Positions 8,444 to 17,357 are shown, counted from the stretch's first letter. The stretch is 64,000 nt of DNA from SLJN01 sp964505385 (GCA_964505385.1 CAZDIA010000009.1:1-64000); one strand, 5' to 3'. Made by a program: numbers and translations. The notes: generated by a model from the letters alone, not told the origin.

Positions 8444-8704
8444 GCCCCGAAGGGGCAAGAGCAATAGCATGGGACGTAGTCCTATGTAACCAAGCCCCAC
8501 CACTCGACAGCTCCGAAGGAGCTCATGCAAAACAGTCGTCGCAAATGCAAAAATCAATAGTCGCCCGGTCGCATAGAAACAGCTCATAGTGATTACACCG
8601 GTAGCGCCAATTCAGAGGGCTTTTGCCCCTTCAGGGCTATCCAATGTGGGAACCTCCATACATAGGACTACGTCCCATGCTATTGCTGACACCCCTTCGG
8701 GGTT
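8444..8704. repeat. long interrupted inverted repeat with internal GAA-loop hairpins
   Basis: Arms 8447-8487 and 8660-8700 are inverted repeats of 41 bp with four mismatches; the inner 28 bp match perfectly. Each arm also carries a short hairpin: GCCCC-GAA-GGGGC at 8444-8456 and CCCC-TTC-GGGG near 8692. A third hairpin, AGCTCC-GAA-GGAGCT, lies at 8509-8523 in the spacer. With the element at 8289-8405 it accounts for most of the 725-bp gap between icd and the next gene. No coding capacity is credible. Confidence 0.8.
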
Positions 8705-8900
8705 TTTCGAGTTCAAGAGATTTTTTTGGATATAGAAATTTAGTCAAGAAAACAGGGCATAACTCCCAAAATAAATGGGGTAGCTCAATTTGTGTTTTTC
8801 ATTGTTTCAGCCGGCAATCATCTTGTATATTCCAAAAACCGGAATAATTTCATTATTTCAAGCGTTGCTAAACTAAAGGTTAACCAAATCGATTTGTGTC

Positions 8901-9089
8901 ATGATTCGTCCGATAATGGGTCGACCGGCCAAGCATAAGAGATTCAATTATCAGTACCGGTATTATAAACCCGATCCCACCAAAACTGGTGAAGGTATCG
9001 AGTTCAGAAGAATTACACGACGCGGTAACGGGGGATCCATCATGGTGTATGCCGCGCTTCTGGCTCTGATCTTATATCTGATTGCGTAA
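8901..9089 (+). CDS. small basic membrane-anchored protein upstream of mutL
   Basis: 62 residues: a basic, aromatic-rich N-terminus (KHKRFNYQYRYYKPDP), a second basic patch (EFRRITRRGN) and one C-terminal membrane helix (about 46-61). Bacteroidota carry similar small proteins with a KRFNY-x-PRYY motif beside mutL, sometimes mislabelled riboflavin synthase beta subunit; the match here is by motif and position from memory. A methionine at 8916 could also be the start. It ends 23 bp before mutL and is probably co-transcribed. Function unknown. Confidence 0.7.
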   Translation: MIRPIMGRPAKHKRFNYQYRYYKPDPTKTGEGIEFRRITRRGNGGSIMVYAALLALILYLIA

Positions 9090-9112
9090 GAATCTCAAAA
9101 CAAACTAAATTT

Positions 9113-10969
9113 TTGGAATCTACATCTCACGAATCACAGACCTCGGTAATTCGAGAGTTGCCGGGCAACATTTCCAATAAAATTGCGGCAGGAGAGGTAG
9201 TACAGCGTCCGTCATCCGTCGTAAAAGAATTAATAGATAATTCGGTTGATGCCGGCGCCGGGACAATAAAAGTAGCAATTGAGAAATCGGGCAGGACACT
9301 CATTCAGGTTACGGATGACGGGTGCGGCATGGCGAAAGAGGATTTGCGGCCTTGCTTTTTGCGTCACGCTACATCAAAAATCAGCAGTTTAGAGGATCTT
9401 AACCGTATCCTTACGCTCGGTTTTCGGGGGGAAGCGATGGCTTCAATAGCTTCCATTTCTCAGGTTAGTGTAAAAACAAAGCGGGTTGAGGACGAAAACG
9501 GACACGAGTACGAAGTTTGGGGCGGCGAAGAGCACAAATTTGAGCCAACTGCCACCGACAACGGAACCACCGTATCAGTTCGGAATCTGTTTTTCAACGT
9601 ACCGGCGCGTCGCGCATTTCTGAAATCCGATGCCACTGAGTTTCGCCACATATTGATCACCTTTCAGCAAAGTGCGCTCGCACACCCTGATGTCGCATTT
9701 GAACTATATGCCGACGGTGACAATGTTTACCGGCTCCCCGCTCAATCCATCGCTGACAGAATTACCGGCATTTTCGGCAAATCCTATCGCGCCAGTCTGA
9801 TCCCCGTGGAAGAAAAAACCAGCGTGGTCGATATCTACGGATATCTGATTGATCCGCAGATGGCAAAAAAAACCAGGGGAGAGCAGTTTCTTTTTGTGAA
9901 TAACCGGCCGTTCATGCATCGCCATTTAAATTATGTGATTCAGGATGTTTACAAAAACTGGATCGGCACAAGTCGTTACCCGTTTTACGGTTTGTTTTAT
10001 GAGCTGGATCCGGAACATGTGGATGTGAACGTGCACCCCTCAAAACTGGAAGTGAAATTTGAGGATGAAAAATCAATTTCTCAGTTAACCCGCTCGGTGG
10101 TAACCAGGGGATTAAATGCTCATTTCCAAATTCCCGACATGGATCAGATGGAATCCGGTGAATCCCCGTCTAAACCTGCCGGCGATTTTGATAATTTTGG
10201 TTTCGGAAGTTCATCGAAATCCGGAAAGGGACCTGATGAATTTCAAAATTATTCCGGAAAAACCGCATTTCGGCGGGATCGGCCCGGGAGTAAAGAATTG
10301 CCCATTGACGGCAAGGAAGCGGGCGAGAAACTCTACGGCAACAAGGAGCAAAGGGATACAGCTCAAACGGAACTGGATGCCGGCAAGGCAGTAAGCCCGG
10401 GCAGTTTCTGGCAGGTTCATGATCAGTATATTCTTTCCCAGACACTTACAGGGATCAGTGTGATCGATCAGCATGCTGCTCATAAGCGTATCATTTACGA
10501 GCGCGCTCTTTCAGATGCTGAAAGCGGGCTGCCCGGCACACAGCAGCTTTTGTTTCCCCAAACCCTTGAGTTTTCAGCAACCGATTTTGAGCTGCTTAAA
10601 GAACTTAAACCGGAAATTGAAAGACTTGGTTTTAACTTTCAGCTGCTCAGCGGCAACACGGCGATGATTCTCGGGGTGCCTTCCGATATCCAAAGCGGTG
10701 ATGAAAACAAGTTGTTGGGTGAAATGCTGCAACAGTTTCAACATCTTTCCGGGAATCTTCGCCTGAGCAACCGGGAGATGATCGCGCTATCCTACGCCAA
10801 TAAAACTGCGATAAAAAAAGGAAAACGGCTCAGTGAGGAAGAAATGGAGTCGCTTATAGATCAGCTTTTTTCCTGCAACGAACCGTATTTTGATCCTCTG
10901 AACAAACCAACTTTGTTGTATATTCCACTCGATGAAATAAAATCCCGTTTTCAAAGCAAGAAGAAATAA
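9113..10969 (+). CDS. mutL: DNA mismatch repair protein MutL
   Basis: 618 residues. MutL couples MutS mismatch recognition to strand incision. The N-terminal GHKL ATPase is intact: ELPGNISNKIAAGEVVQRP, ELIDNSVDAGA, DDGCGM, RHATSKI and LGFRGEA. A charged linker (about 345-430) leads to the C-terminal dimerisation domain. The endonuclease signature DQHAxxExxxxE reads DQHAAHKRIIYE at 452-463, so Lys458 replaces the usual Glu. The start is a TTG, as no ATG, GTG or other good start lies just before the conserved ELPGNIS. The following gene begins 2 bp after the stop. Confidence 0.95.
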   Translation: MESTSHESQTSVIRELPGNISNKIAAGEVVQRPSSVVKELIDNSVDAGAGTIKVAIEKSGRTLIQVTDDGCGMAKEDLRPCFLRHATSKISSLEDLNRILTLGFRGEAMASIASISQVSVKTKRVEDENGHEYEVWGGEEHKFEPTATDNGTTVSVRNLFFNVPARRAFLKSDATEFRHILITFQQSALAHPDVAFELYADGDNVYRLPAQSIADRITGIFGKSYRASLIPVEEKTSVVDIYGYLIDPQMAKKTRGEQFLFVNNRPFMHRHLNYVIQDVYKNWIGTSRYPFYGLFYELDPEHVDVNVHPSKLEVKFEDEKSISQLTRSVVTRGLNAHFQIPDMDQMESGESPSKPAGDFDNFGFGSSSKSGKGPDEFQNYSGKTAFRRDRPGSKELPIDGKEAGEKLYGNKEQRDTAQTELDAGKAVSPGSFWQVHDQYILSQTLTGISVIDQHAAHKRIIYERALSDAESGLPGTQQLLFPQTLEFSATDFELLKELKPEIERLGFNFQLLSGNTAMILGVPSDIQSGDENKLLGEMLQQFQHLSGNLRLSNREMIALSYANKTAIKKGKRLSEEEMESLIDQLFSCNEPYFDPLNKPTLLYIPLDEIKSRFQSKKK

Positions 10970-10971
10970 AA

Positions 10972-12102
10972 ATGAATATCCTGTTTGTTGAACCGTTTCT
11001 GGGCGGTTCTCACAAAGCATTTCTGGAAGGGCTGCAGCAATACTCCAGTCATAACATCTACTCGGTAACCATGAGTAACAAGTACTGGAAATGGCGCATG
11101 AATGGCGGTGCAGTCACACTGGCTGAAAAAACCAACATGATAGATGTGGATATTGATGTCGTCATTGCAAGCAGCATCACCAACCTGCCGGCATTTATCG
11201 CACTTACAAATCCTCGTTTTGCCCATACTCCGGTGCTGTATTACATGCATGAAAACCAGCTTACCCAGCCGGTTCCGGAAGGGGAGGAGCGCGACCTTAC
11301 CTACTGTTACATCAACTATTTAAGCGCATTGACGGCAACACAGGTTATATTCAATTCACAGTTTCATTTTGACTCCTTCATGCAGCATCTTCCGGGGTTT
11401 TTGTCCCGGTTTCCCGACTATCATCAGCCCGAATCAATTAAAATGCTGGAAGAAAAGAGTTCGGTGATGCACCCCGGCCTTGATCTGTTTCGGCATGATG
11501 AATACCGCAAACCCAAAAAGCGTAAAGGTCCGCCGGTAATTGTATGGAATCAGCGATGGGCGTTTGATAAAAATCCGGAAAAATTTTTCAGGGTGATCAA
11601 CCGGTTGGATGACAGCGGTTGTGAGTTCGAATTAATTCTTGCCGGGGATACCTCCCACGATAAATCCCAGAATTTCAGAGAGGCATGGAAGCGATACGGC
11701 AGCCGGATCATTCACTTCGGTTATGTTGATGATTTCGAAGCTTACAGCAATTTGCTGCATCAGGGCGATATCGTAGTTTCCACTGCTGAGCATGAGTTTT
11801 TCTGCGTCGCCATCATGGAAGCTATCTACTGCGGATGTCACCCGGTTCTTCCCAACTCCTTGACATATCCGGAGCTAATCCCGGACAATCTTAAAGAACC
11901 ATTGCTGCACGCGCCCATTTTTTTCGAGGATGAAGAGCAGCTGTTTCACATCATGCGGGATATGCTGACCGGTAAAACGCGTCCGCTACCCACTTCAACT
12001 CTTAAGTCTGTCAACAGCCATCTTGACTGGTCGCGGGCTATTGAACGGTTCGACGCTCTTTTTGAAAATATCGGCAAGGAAAAAGCCGTCGCAGAAACCT
12101 GA
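10972..12102 (+). CDS. DUF3524 glycosyltransferase, tRNA-queuosine mannosyltransferase-like
   Basis: 376 residues of the DUF3524 family. It begins with the characteristic NILFVEPFLGGSHKAF and contains KYWKWRMNGGA, VLYYMHENQLTQP and a GT4-like C-terminal half with WNQRWAFDKNPEKF, HFGYVDD and STAEHEFFCVAIMEA. Animal members mannosylate queuosine in tRNA-Asp; bacterial members are annotated by homology and their substrate is less certain. It is cytoplasmic, with no signal or membrane segment. The gene starts 2 bp after mutL and is probably in the same transcript. Confidence 0.85.
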   Translation: MNILFVEPFLGGSHKAFLEGLQQYSSHNIYSVTMSNKYWKWRMNGGAVTLAEKTNMIDVDIDVVIASSITNLPAFIALTNPRFAHTPVLYYMHENQLTQPVPEGEERDLTYCYINYLSALTATQVIFNSQFHFDSFMQHLPGFLSRFPDYHQPESIKMLEEKSSVMHPGLDLFRHDEYRKPKKRKGPPVIVWNQRWAFDKNPEKFFRVINRLDDSGCEFELILAGDTSHDKSQNFREAWKRYGSRIIHFGYVDDFEAYSNLLHQGDIVVSTAEHEFFCVAIMEAIYCGCHPVLPNSLTYPELIPDNLKEPLLHAPIFFEDEEQLFHIMRDMLTGKTRPLPTSTLKSVNSHLDWSRAIERFDALFENIGKEKAVAET

Positions 12103-12111
12103 CCGGAAACA

Positions 12112-12522
12112 TCACCAGGCCAGGCGCTTAAACGTGAGAACTATAGTGCTTCCATTGTTTTGAAATTCGACGTTGTCTGCAAATTGTTCGATCAGAAAAA
12201 CTCCTCTGCCACCTTGTTTGAGCAGGTTTTCTTCTGATAACGGATCGGGAAGGGATGAGGGATCAAATCCGGGTCCTTCATCGTGAACTTCAGCCATCAC
12301 TTTCTCATCGTCGGCAAATATGATCACTGTGACCTTTTTCTCGGGATCACTTTGGTTTCCATGCACAATGGCATTGGTGGCAGCTTCGCTTAATGCCAAA
12401 ACCATATTTTCCTGAACCTGGCTGTCCAACTCGATTTTGTCCTTCAACTCTTCAAAAAAATTATGAAGGGTATGAAGGGCAGAAAGATCTGAGGCAATGG
12501 AAATATAGTCTATTTTTTGCAT
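12112..12522 (-). CDS. RsbW-like anti-sigma/serine kinase (HATPase_c_2)
   Basis: 136 residues of a stand-alone GHKL ATPase domain. The N-box is SEAATNAIVHGN, the G1 box DEGPGFDP and the G2 box GGRGVFLI, all intact. Such proteins hold a sigma factor or other partner and are switched by STAS anti-anti-sigma proteins that a PP2C-type phosphatase reactivates. No STAS gene adjoins it; the SpoIIE-type phosphatase at 48541-50586 is the only visible candidate counterpart. It converges with the DUF3524 gene, with only 9 bp between stop codons. Confidence 0.85.
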   Translation of the reverse strand: MQKIDYISIASDLSALHTLHNFFEELKDKIELDSQVQENMVLALSEAATNAIVHGNQSDPEKKVTVIIFADDEKVMAEVHDEGPGFDPSSLPDPLSEENLLKQGGRGVFLIEQFADNVEFQNNGSTIVLTFKRLAW

Positions 12523-12563
12523 ATCACAATTCAGATGGTTCGGGCGAAATCACGGGCATGTGA

Positions 12564-13871
12564 TCACCCGTAAATTCCACGCATGCGAAGAACTTCGGCT
12601 ACTTTGTCAATAGCATAAACATAAGCTGCTTGTCGTAAGGTAATATTATAGTGATCTTTTTCCTTATATATCAAATCAAATGCATCTTTCATCATGCGGT
12701 TCAGACGGCGATTAACGCGTTCCTCTGTCCAAAAGTAACCCTGGCGGTCCTGTACCCACTCAAAGTAGGAGACCGTCACACCACCTGCATTGGCAAGAAT
12801 ATCCGGAACTACGAGTATGTCGTTGTCTTGCAATATCGAATCGGCATTGGCGGTGATAGGGCCATTAGCGCCCTCCACAATTACTTTTGCCTTGATGTTT
12901 TCAGCGTTTTTTCTGTTGATTTGATCTTCTTTCGCGGCTGGAATAAGAACATCACAATCGAGTTCTATTAATTCGGAATTAGTGATGTGATCTGCCTCAG
13001 GGAATCCATCCAGTGTGCCACCGTTTTGCTTAGAATACTCCATCGCTTTGGGAATATCGATTCCTTTGGGATTAAAATATCCGCCATTGACATCGCTGAT
13101 GGCGATCACATTAGCGCCATGTTCGTACATGAGTTTAGCGCAGACGCTACCAACATTTCCAAAACCCTGTATGACTATACGTGATTTGCCGGGCATGATC
13201 CCGATTTTATTGAGTGAGGCCAAAACAACGGTTACCACTCCACGGCCGGTTGCCTCTTTTCGCCCTTTAGATCCTCCAAGAAGAATAGGTTTTCCGGTTA
13301 CAACGGCTGTTTCGGCTTTCCGGGAGTGCATGCTATAGGTATCCATGATCCAACCCATAACCTGATCATTGGTGTTCATGTCAGGAGCAGGTATATCCTG
13401 ATCAGGACCAAATGTATCCAGCATTTCGGCCGTATACCGACGGGTGACATGCTCAAGCTCGCGTTTACTTAACATGCGAGGATTGCATCTCACCGCTCCT
13501 TTAGCACCGCCAAAAGGCACATTTACCACCGCGCACTTCCAGGTCATCCAGGCTGCAAGCGCTTTCACTTCATCCATAGTAACATCCGGAGCAAAACGAA
13601 TTCCTCCCTTTGACGGACCAAGACTATTGTCATGAATTACACGCATACCTTCAAATACTTCAATAGAGCCATCATCCATAACAACCGGGATAGATACGGT
13701 TACCTGCCTGACCGGGTGTGAGAGGTTTTTAAATGTTCCTGCATCCAGATTCAGTATATCCGCGGCATAGCGGAAACGTTCCATCATGGATTCAAAGGGG
13801 CTTTCTTTATCGAGCTTAGGACCAGGTTCTTTGTAAGCCGGGGTTGCTTCCGTGTCTTTGCTTTGAGACAT
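12564..13871 (-). CDS. gdhA: glutamate dehydrogenase (Glu/Leu/Phe/Val family)
   Basis: 435 residues, typical of hexameric glutamate dehydrogenases of about 420 residues. It interconverts glutamate with 2-oxoglutarate and ammonia. Visible motifs are GPSKGGIRF, the catalytic-lysine segment NVPFGGAKGAV, the dinucleotide fold GFGNVGSVCA and ILANAGGVTVSYFEWVQ. The N-terminus is extended and hydrophilic. The NAD/NADP preference cannot be judged by eye. About 480 bp without genes precede it. Confidence 0.93.
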   Translation of the reverse strand: MSQSKDTEATPAYKEPGPKLDKESPFESMMERFRYAADILNLDAGTFKNLSHPVRQVTVSIPVVMDDGSIEVFEGMRVIHDNSLGPSKGGIRFAPDVTMDEVKALAAWMTWKCAVVNVPFGGAKGAVRCNPRMLSKRELEHVTRRYTAEMLDTFGPDQDIPAPDMNTNDQVMGWIMDTYSMHSRKAETAVVTGKPILLGGSKGRKEATGRGVVTVVLASLNKIGIMPGKSRIVIQGFGNVGSVCAKLMYEHGANVIAISDVNGGYFNPKGIDIPKAMEYSKQNGGTLDGFPEADHITNSELIELDCDVLIPAAKEDQINRKNAENIKAKVIVEGANGPITANADSILQDNDILVVPDILANAGGVTVSYFEWVQDRQGYFWTEERVNRRLNRMMKDAFDLIYKEKDHYNITLRQAAYVYAIDKVAEVLRMRGIYG

Positions 13872-14355
13872 AATAATTTTTTTTAATAGTTTTGTGAAAA
13901 GTTCTCTACTGAAAAATACGCAGTTAAAATACTCTTCCTATACGAATTTTGATCAAACTTAACTTTTTTTGGAAATCAAATCAGCTAACATTGCTGCGAG
14001 TATGATTTTTATCGCATCAGATAGATTTTTCTGTCTCACTTGATATGTTGATCTTACGTATCAAACTTAAAATTTTTCATTAACTTGGCGTCTTATAAAA
14101 ACAAGTGTAGTTGCTTTATCGGCTTTGAATGTTTTCTCGTTCATCGTTAGTCGTTTGCACTCTGAGCACAAAAAATGCGTCATTTGTTGTTTGGTTCAAT
14201 ATTTTAATTGCCCATACCAATGGCTAATTTTCAGAATCTACAAACCACGAACGACAAACACTGAATAAAGGCCATAAATGTGGCTGCAAGAGGTTGAGTT
14301 AAGTTGCAAAACAATTGTACAATCCAACTATTGATCGCTTAAAATTTTTAACCTT
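13872..14355. other. 484-bp intergenic region between divergent genes
   Basis: No credible coding frame or RNA gene. It must hold the promoters of gdhA (leftward) and the CBS-HEPN gene (rightward). The only structure seen is an imperfect inverted repeat: 14135-14152 (TCTCGTTCATCGTTAGTC) and the complement of about 14242-14259. The rest is AT-rich. Confidence 0.6.
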
Positions 14356-15174
14356 ATGTTGACGGATCATTTTTTTCAGCACTTCCAGCGACCTGACGTT
14401 TTTGCAGCTACAATAGGGCAGAGCCGAAATCGATGGGTTTCTGTTTCATCCAGTCTCAAAGCGCATGAAGTAAAGCAAATGATGCAGAATCAGCGCTATG
14501 ATATAATGCCTATAATTGAGAAAGATGGCGCTTTAAGCAGATATTTTAAAACCGAGAGATGGGGAGATTACGACAGGGTAGAACGGAGTAAAATCAACCC
14601 GCAGGATACCCTCTATTACCTTACGCACATTCGGGATGTAATTCACATGATGGCCGAGCAGGACAGAAAATATTTTTTTCTGAGGAATGAGGATCGCATT
14701 CTTGGTTTAGTGACGATAAGTAACCTGAATGCCCGTCCGGTTTATTTGTACCTGTATCACACATTACTTCTGCTGGAAACAGAATTGGGTGAGTGGCTTC
14801 AGAATTATTTAGGTGAGGAACAGATAAAAGGCCTGCTAAAAGAGTTACCGGGCGGAAATGATGTACATGGAGGCTATAAGCAATACAAAGAAGACCGGGA
14901 AAACGGAATTGAAAGTGATATTCTGGAGTATCTTTTTTTAGGTGATATGTTTGAGATCATACGCCGGAAAAACTTGTATCAGGAATTGAACTATCGAACT
15001 TTAGAAAGATTTGACCAGCATTTGCAAAAGCTGCGTCAAATGCGGAATACTGTAGCACATCCCAACAGAAGTCTTGTTCATGGTGCTGAATCTTTAAAAG
15101 AGCTTTGGCAAAGCCTCAGAAAACTGGAAGAGTTGCTGGACAGAGTAGCCGTTAAAAGTGTGGTACCGGGCTAA
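14356..15174 (+). CDS. CBS-domain pair fused to a HEPN-like domain
   Basis: 272 residues. The first half looks like a CBS pair: about 25-65 (WVSVSSSL...YDIMPIIEKDG) and 85-127 (DTLYYL...YFFLRNEDRILGLVTISNL). CBS pairs bind adenine nucleotides. The second half is all-helical and ends with an R-x4-H motif, RNTVAH at 230-235, the hallmark of HEPN ribonucleases. No antitoxin gene is adjacent; the regulatory CBS pair might control the HEPN part in the same chain. It is cytoplasmic. The CBS and HEPN calls are by motif and helix pattern, and a non-catalytic role is possible. Confidence 0.65.
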   Translation: MLTDHFFQHFQRPDVFAATIGQSRNRWVSVSSSLKAHEVKQMMQNQRYDIMPIIEKDGALSRYFKTERWGDYDRVERSKINPQDTLYYLTHIRDVIHMMAEQDRKYFFLRNEDRILGLVTISNLNARPVYLYLYHTLLLLETELGEWLQNYLGEEQIKGLLKELPGGNDVHGGYKQYKEDRENGIESDILEYLFLGDMFEIIRRKNLYQELNYRTLERFDQHLQKLRQMRNTVAHPNRSLVHGAESLKELWQSLRKLEELLDRVAVKSVVPG

Positions 15175-15362
15175 CTTAAATGATAATTATACGTTTAATC
15201 CCGGCTATAATTCGGACTAATTTATACTAAAAAAATGTGATATTGGTTTTTCCATGTAGCAATTATTTATTAATATTTGCATGAAACAATTTCTGTGAGG
15301 AAAAACACTACTCTGCAAATATTTAGCAAAATGTACGAAATTTATTTTAAGGGGGAACCAAA

Positions 15363-16070
15363 ATGGGTGGCAAACCTATAGATCCCGATTGTCAGTATTG
15401 CAATTGCAAACCGGATATTCTGTTTCGGGAAATGCCCGAAGAGGATATTGCAGCTATTAACATGCGCAAAACCTGCCGGCAATTTAAAAAAGGGCAAATA
15501 ATATTTCATGAGGGTCAGCATGCCAGCGGTTTGTATTGTATTAATTCAGGCAAGATCAAATTATATAAAACCAGTTACGAAGGGCGTGAGCAGATTGTTC
15601 GTTTATGTAAACCGGGAGAAGTGCTTGGCTATCGCGCGGTAATAAGCGACCGACCTTATGCGGCGTCAGCTTCAACACTTGAGGATTCTGTGGTATGCCA
15701 GATTCCCAGAGAAGAATTTTTTAAGCAGATCGAAAAGAACCCGGCTGTTGCTTTAAACCTGATTAAATCCTTGAGTCAGGAACTACGAACAGCTGAAGAC
15801 CGGATGATGAAGCTTGCTCAGAAGTCTGTTCGCGAACGGTTGGCAGAAACGCTGATCATTTTGAAGGAGACATACGGTCTTGATGATGACTCTGCTATTA
15901 GCATTTCGCTTTCCAGAGAAGATCTTGCCAATATTGTAGGCACTGCTACCGAAACCGTTATCCGCTTACTTGCTGATTTTAAAAAAGAGGATTTAATCAG
16001 CACCAAAGGAAAAAAAATCCAGCTGGTGGATGAAAAGGGACTGCATAAGGCAGGGAATATTGTCGATTAA
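15363..16070 (+). CDS. Crp/Fnr-family transcriptional regulator with N-terminal cysteines
   Basis: 235 residues: cyclic-nucleotide-binding-like fold (about 25-140), dimer helix, then a Crp-type winged helix with recognition segment GTATETVIRLLADF (about 190-203). The N-terminus has a CxxCxC cluster (Cys10, 13, 15) with further cysteines at 38, 59, 82 and 112, so an iron-sulfur or zinc redox switch like that of FNR is possible, although the spacing differs from Escherichia coli FNR. A strong AAGGGGGAA ribosome site precedes the ATG. The stop codon overlaps the next start (TAATG). Confidence 0.88.
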   Translation: MGGKPIDPDCQYCNCKPDILFREMPEEDIAAINMRKTCRQFKKGQIIFHEGQHASGLYCINSGKIKLYKTSYEGREQIVRLCKPGEVLGYRAVISDRPYAASASTLEDSVVCQIPREEFFKQIEKNPAVALNLIKSLSQELRTAEDRMMKLAQKSVRERLAETLIILKETYGLDDDSAISISLSREDLANIVGTATETVIRLLADFKKEDLISTKGKKIQLVDEKGLHKAGNIVD

Positions 16071-16573
16071 TGTTAATCAAACAATTAGATGAGTATGCAA
16101 TGAACTCCAGCGAATCATTGATGAGATACGTAATTGAAAGATCAGTTGAAAATGTGGAAACAGGAAAGGGGGGACCATTTGCAGCCATCGTTGTAAAAAA
16201 CGGGAAAATTATAGCAGAAGGAACAAATCTTGTAACCTCACAGAACGATCCTACCGCACATGCCGAAGTAACAGCCATCCGCAATGCCTGCAAATATCTG
16301 GGTATTTTTCAGCTAGACGTGTGCGAGATCTATACCAGTTGTGAGCCATGCCCCATGTGCCTTGGCGCTATTTATTGGGCACGCCCTGAGCGTATCTTTT
16401 ACGCAAACACAAAAGCGGAAGCCGCCCGGATTGGTTTTGATGACAGTTTTATATACGAGCAACTGGAAATTCCTCCTCATCAGCGAAAAATCCCGATGTA
16501 TCAGTTGCTCAATGGGGAAGCCTCGGCAGCTTTTAAAGCCTGGGAAGAAAAGGAAGATAAAATTGAGTATTGA
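16070..16573 (+). CDS. guaD: guanine deaminase (cytidine-deaminase fold)
   Basis: 167 residues. It hydrolyses guanine to xanthine and ammonia in purine salvage. Zinc ligands are His in DPTAHAEVTAIR (with catalytic Glu) and two Cys in SCEPCPMCLGAIYWARP. The GFDDSFIY segment and the overall match to the Bacillus subtilis GuaD type separate it from tRNA adenosine deaminase TadA. It starts within the stop codon of the Crp/Fnr gene, so the two are translationally coupled. A second possible start lies at Met11. Confidence 0.88.
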   Translation: MLIKQLDEYAMNSSESLMRYVIERSVENVETGKGGPFAAIVVKNGKIIAEGTNLVTSQNDPTAHAEVTAIRNACKYLGIFQLDVCEIYTSCEPCPMCLGAIYWARPERIFYANTKAEAARIGFDDSFIYEQLEIPPHQRKIPMYQLLNGEASAAFKAWEEKEDKIEY

Positions 16574-16661
16574 GCGGTATACCACACCTTTCAACTTTCA
16601 GCCCAACTAATGGTAAAATCATCATGATTCTTCTTGATAAACAATCAGGCTGATTTAGCTT

Positions 16662-17357
16662 ATGGATCAACAAACACGCCTTGACCTCTACCAATTCCTC
16701 TCCGAATACGTCAGCGCAGAACGCAAGCAGCGGTTTGAAGAAGTGCTTGCCCGGCGAACCCGCTATATAACAGCTGTTCTCGAGGATATTTATCAACCAC
16801 AAAATGCGAGTGCGGTTATCCGGAGTTGCGAGGGGATGGGGATTCAGGACCTGCATGTCATCGAACATCATCATGAATTTAATGTGACTGAAAGTGTAAC
16901 CATCGGGGCAGACAAATGGCTCACTCTGCATAAATACAGGCAGCATGGAGCCGACAACACTTCAGCTTGTATTGATCAACTGAAAAAGCAGGGGTATAAA
17001 ATTTGTGCGACTACCCCTCATACCAGCGATGTTTCGATACAGGATCTGCCACTGGATCAACCATTAGCGCTGGCTTTTGGTACTGAGATGGAGGGGCTCT
17101 CCGACACGCTGATGAACGAGGCGGATTACTTCGTCCGCATCCCGATGTTCGGATTCAGCGAAAGCTATAACATATCAGTCAGTGCCGCTATTTGCCTCTA
17201 CGAACTGCGAATGAGACTATCTGAGTCTGATATTGATTGGCAGTTAAGCGAAGCAGAAAAACAAAAACTCCGCTTTGAGTGGACCCGCGCATCCGTTAAA
17301 AAAGCGGATATGCTGGAGCGCTATTTCTTTGAGAAGCAGTCACCATCAGGTAAATAA
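16662..17357 (+). CDS. trmH: tRNA (guanosine(18)-2'-O)-methyltransferase TrmH (SpoU family)
   Basis: 231 residues. SpoU-family knot methyltransferase that modifies G18 of the tRNA D-loop using SAM. The three SPOUT motifs are visible: QPQNASAVIRSCEGMG, LALAFGTEMEGLS and IPMFGFSESYNISVSAAI. The short N-terminal helix and the C-terminal basic helix match TrmH rather than RlmB. It follows guaD by 88 bp and may share its transcript. Confidence 0.92.
   Translation: MDQQTRLDLYQFLSEYVSAERKQRFEEVLARRTRYITAVLEDIYQPQNASAVIRSCEGMGIQDLHVIEHHHEFNVTESVTIGADKWLTLHKYRQHGADNTSACIDQLKKQGYKICATTPHTSDVSIQDLPLDQPLALAFGTEMEGLSDTLMNEADYFVRIPMFGFSESYNISVSAAICLYELRMRLSESDIDWQLSEAEKQKLRFEWTRASVKKADMLERYFFEKQSPSGK

Noticed and set aside
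8356..8847. Two short open frames of 77 and 74 residues in the icd upstream gap
   Set aside because: Both fall inside the long inverted repeat and their peptides are translations of repeat DNA.
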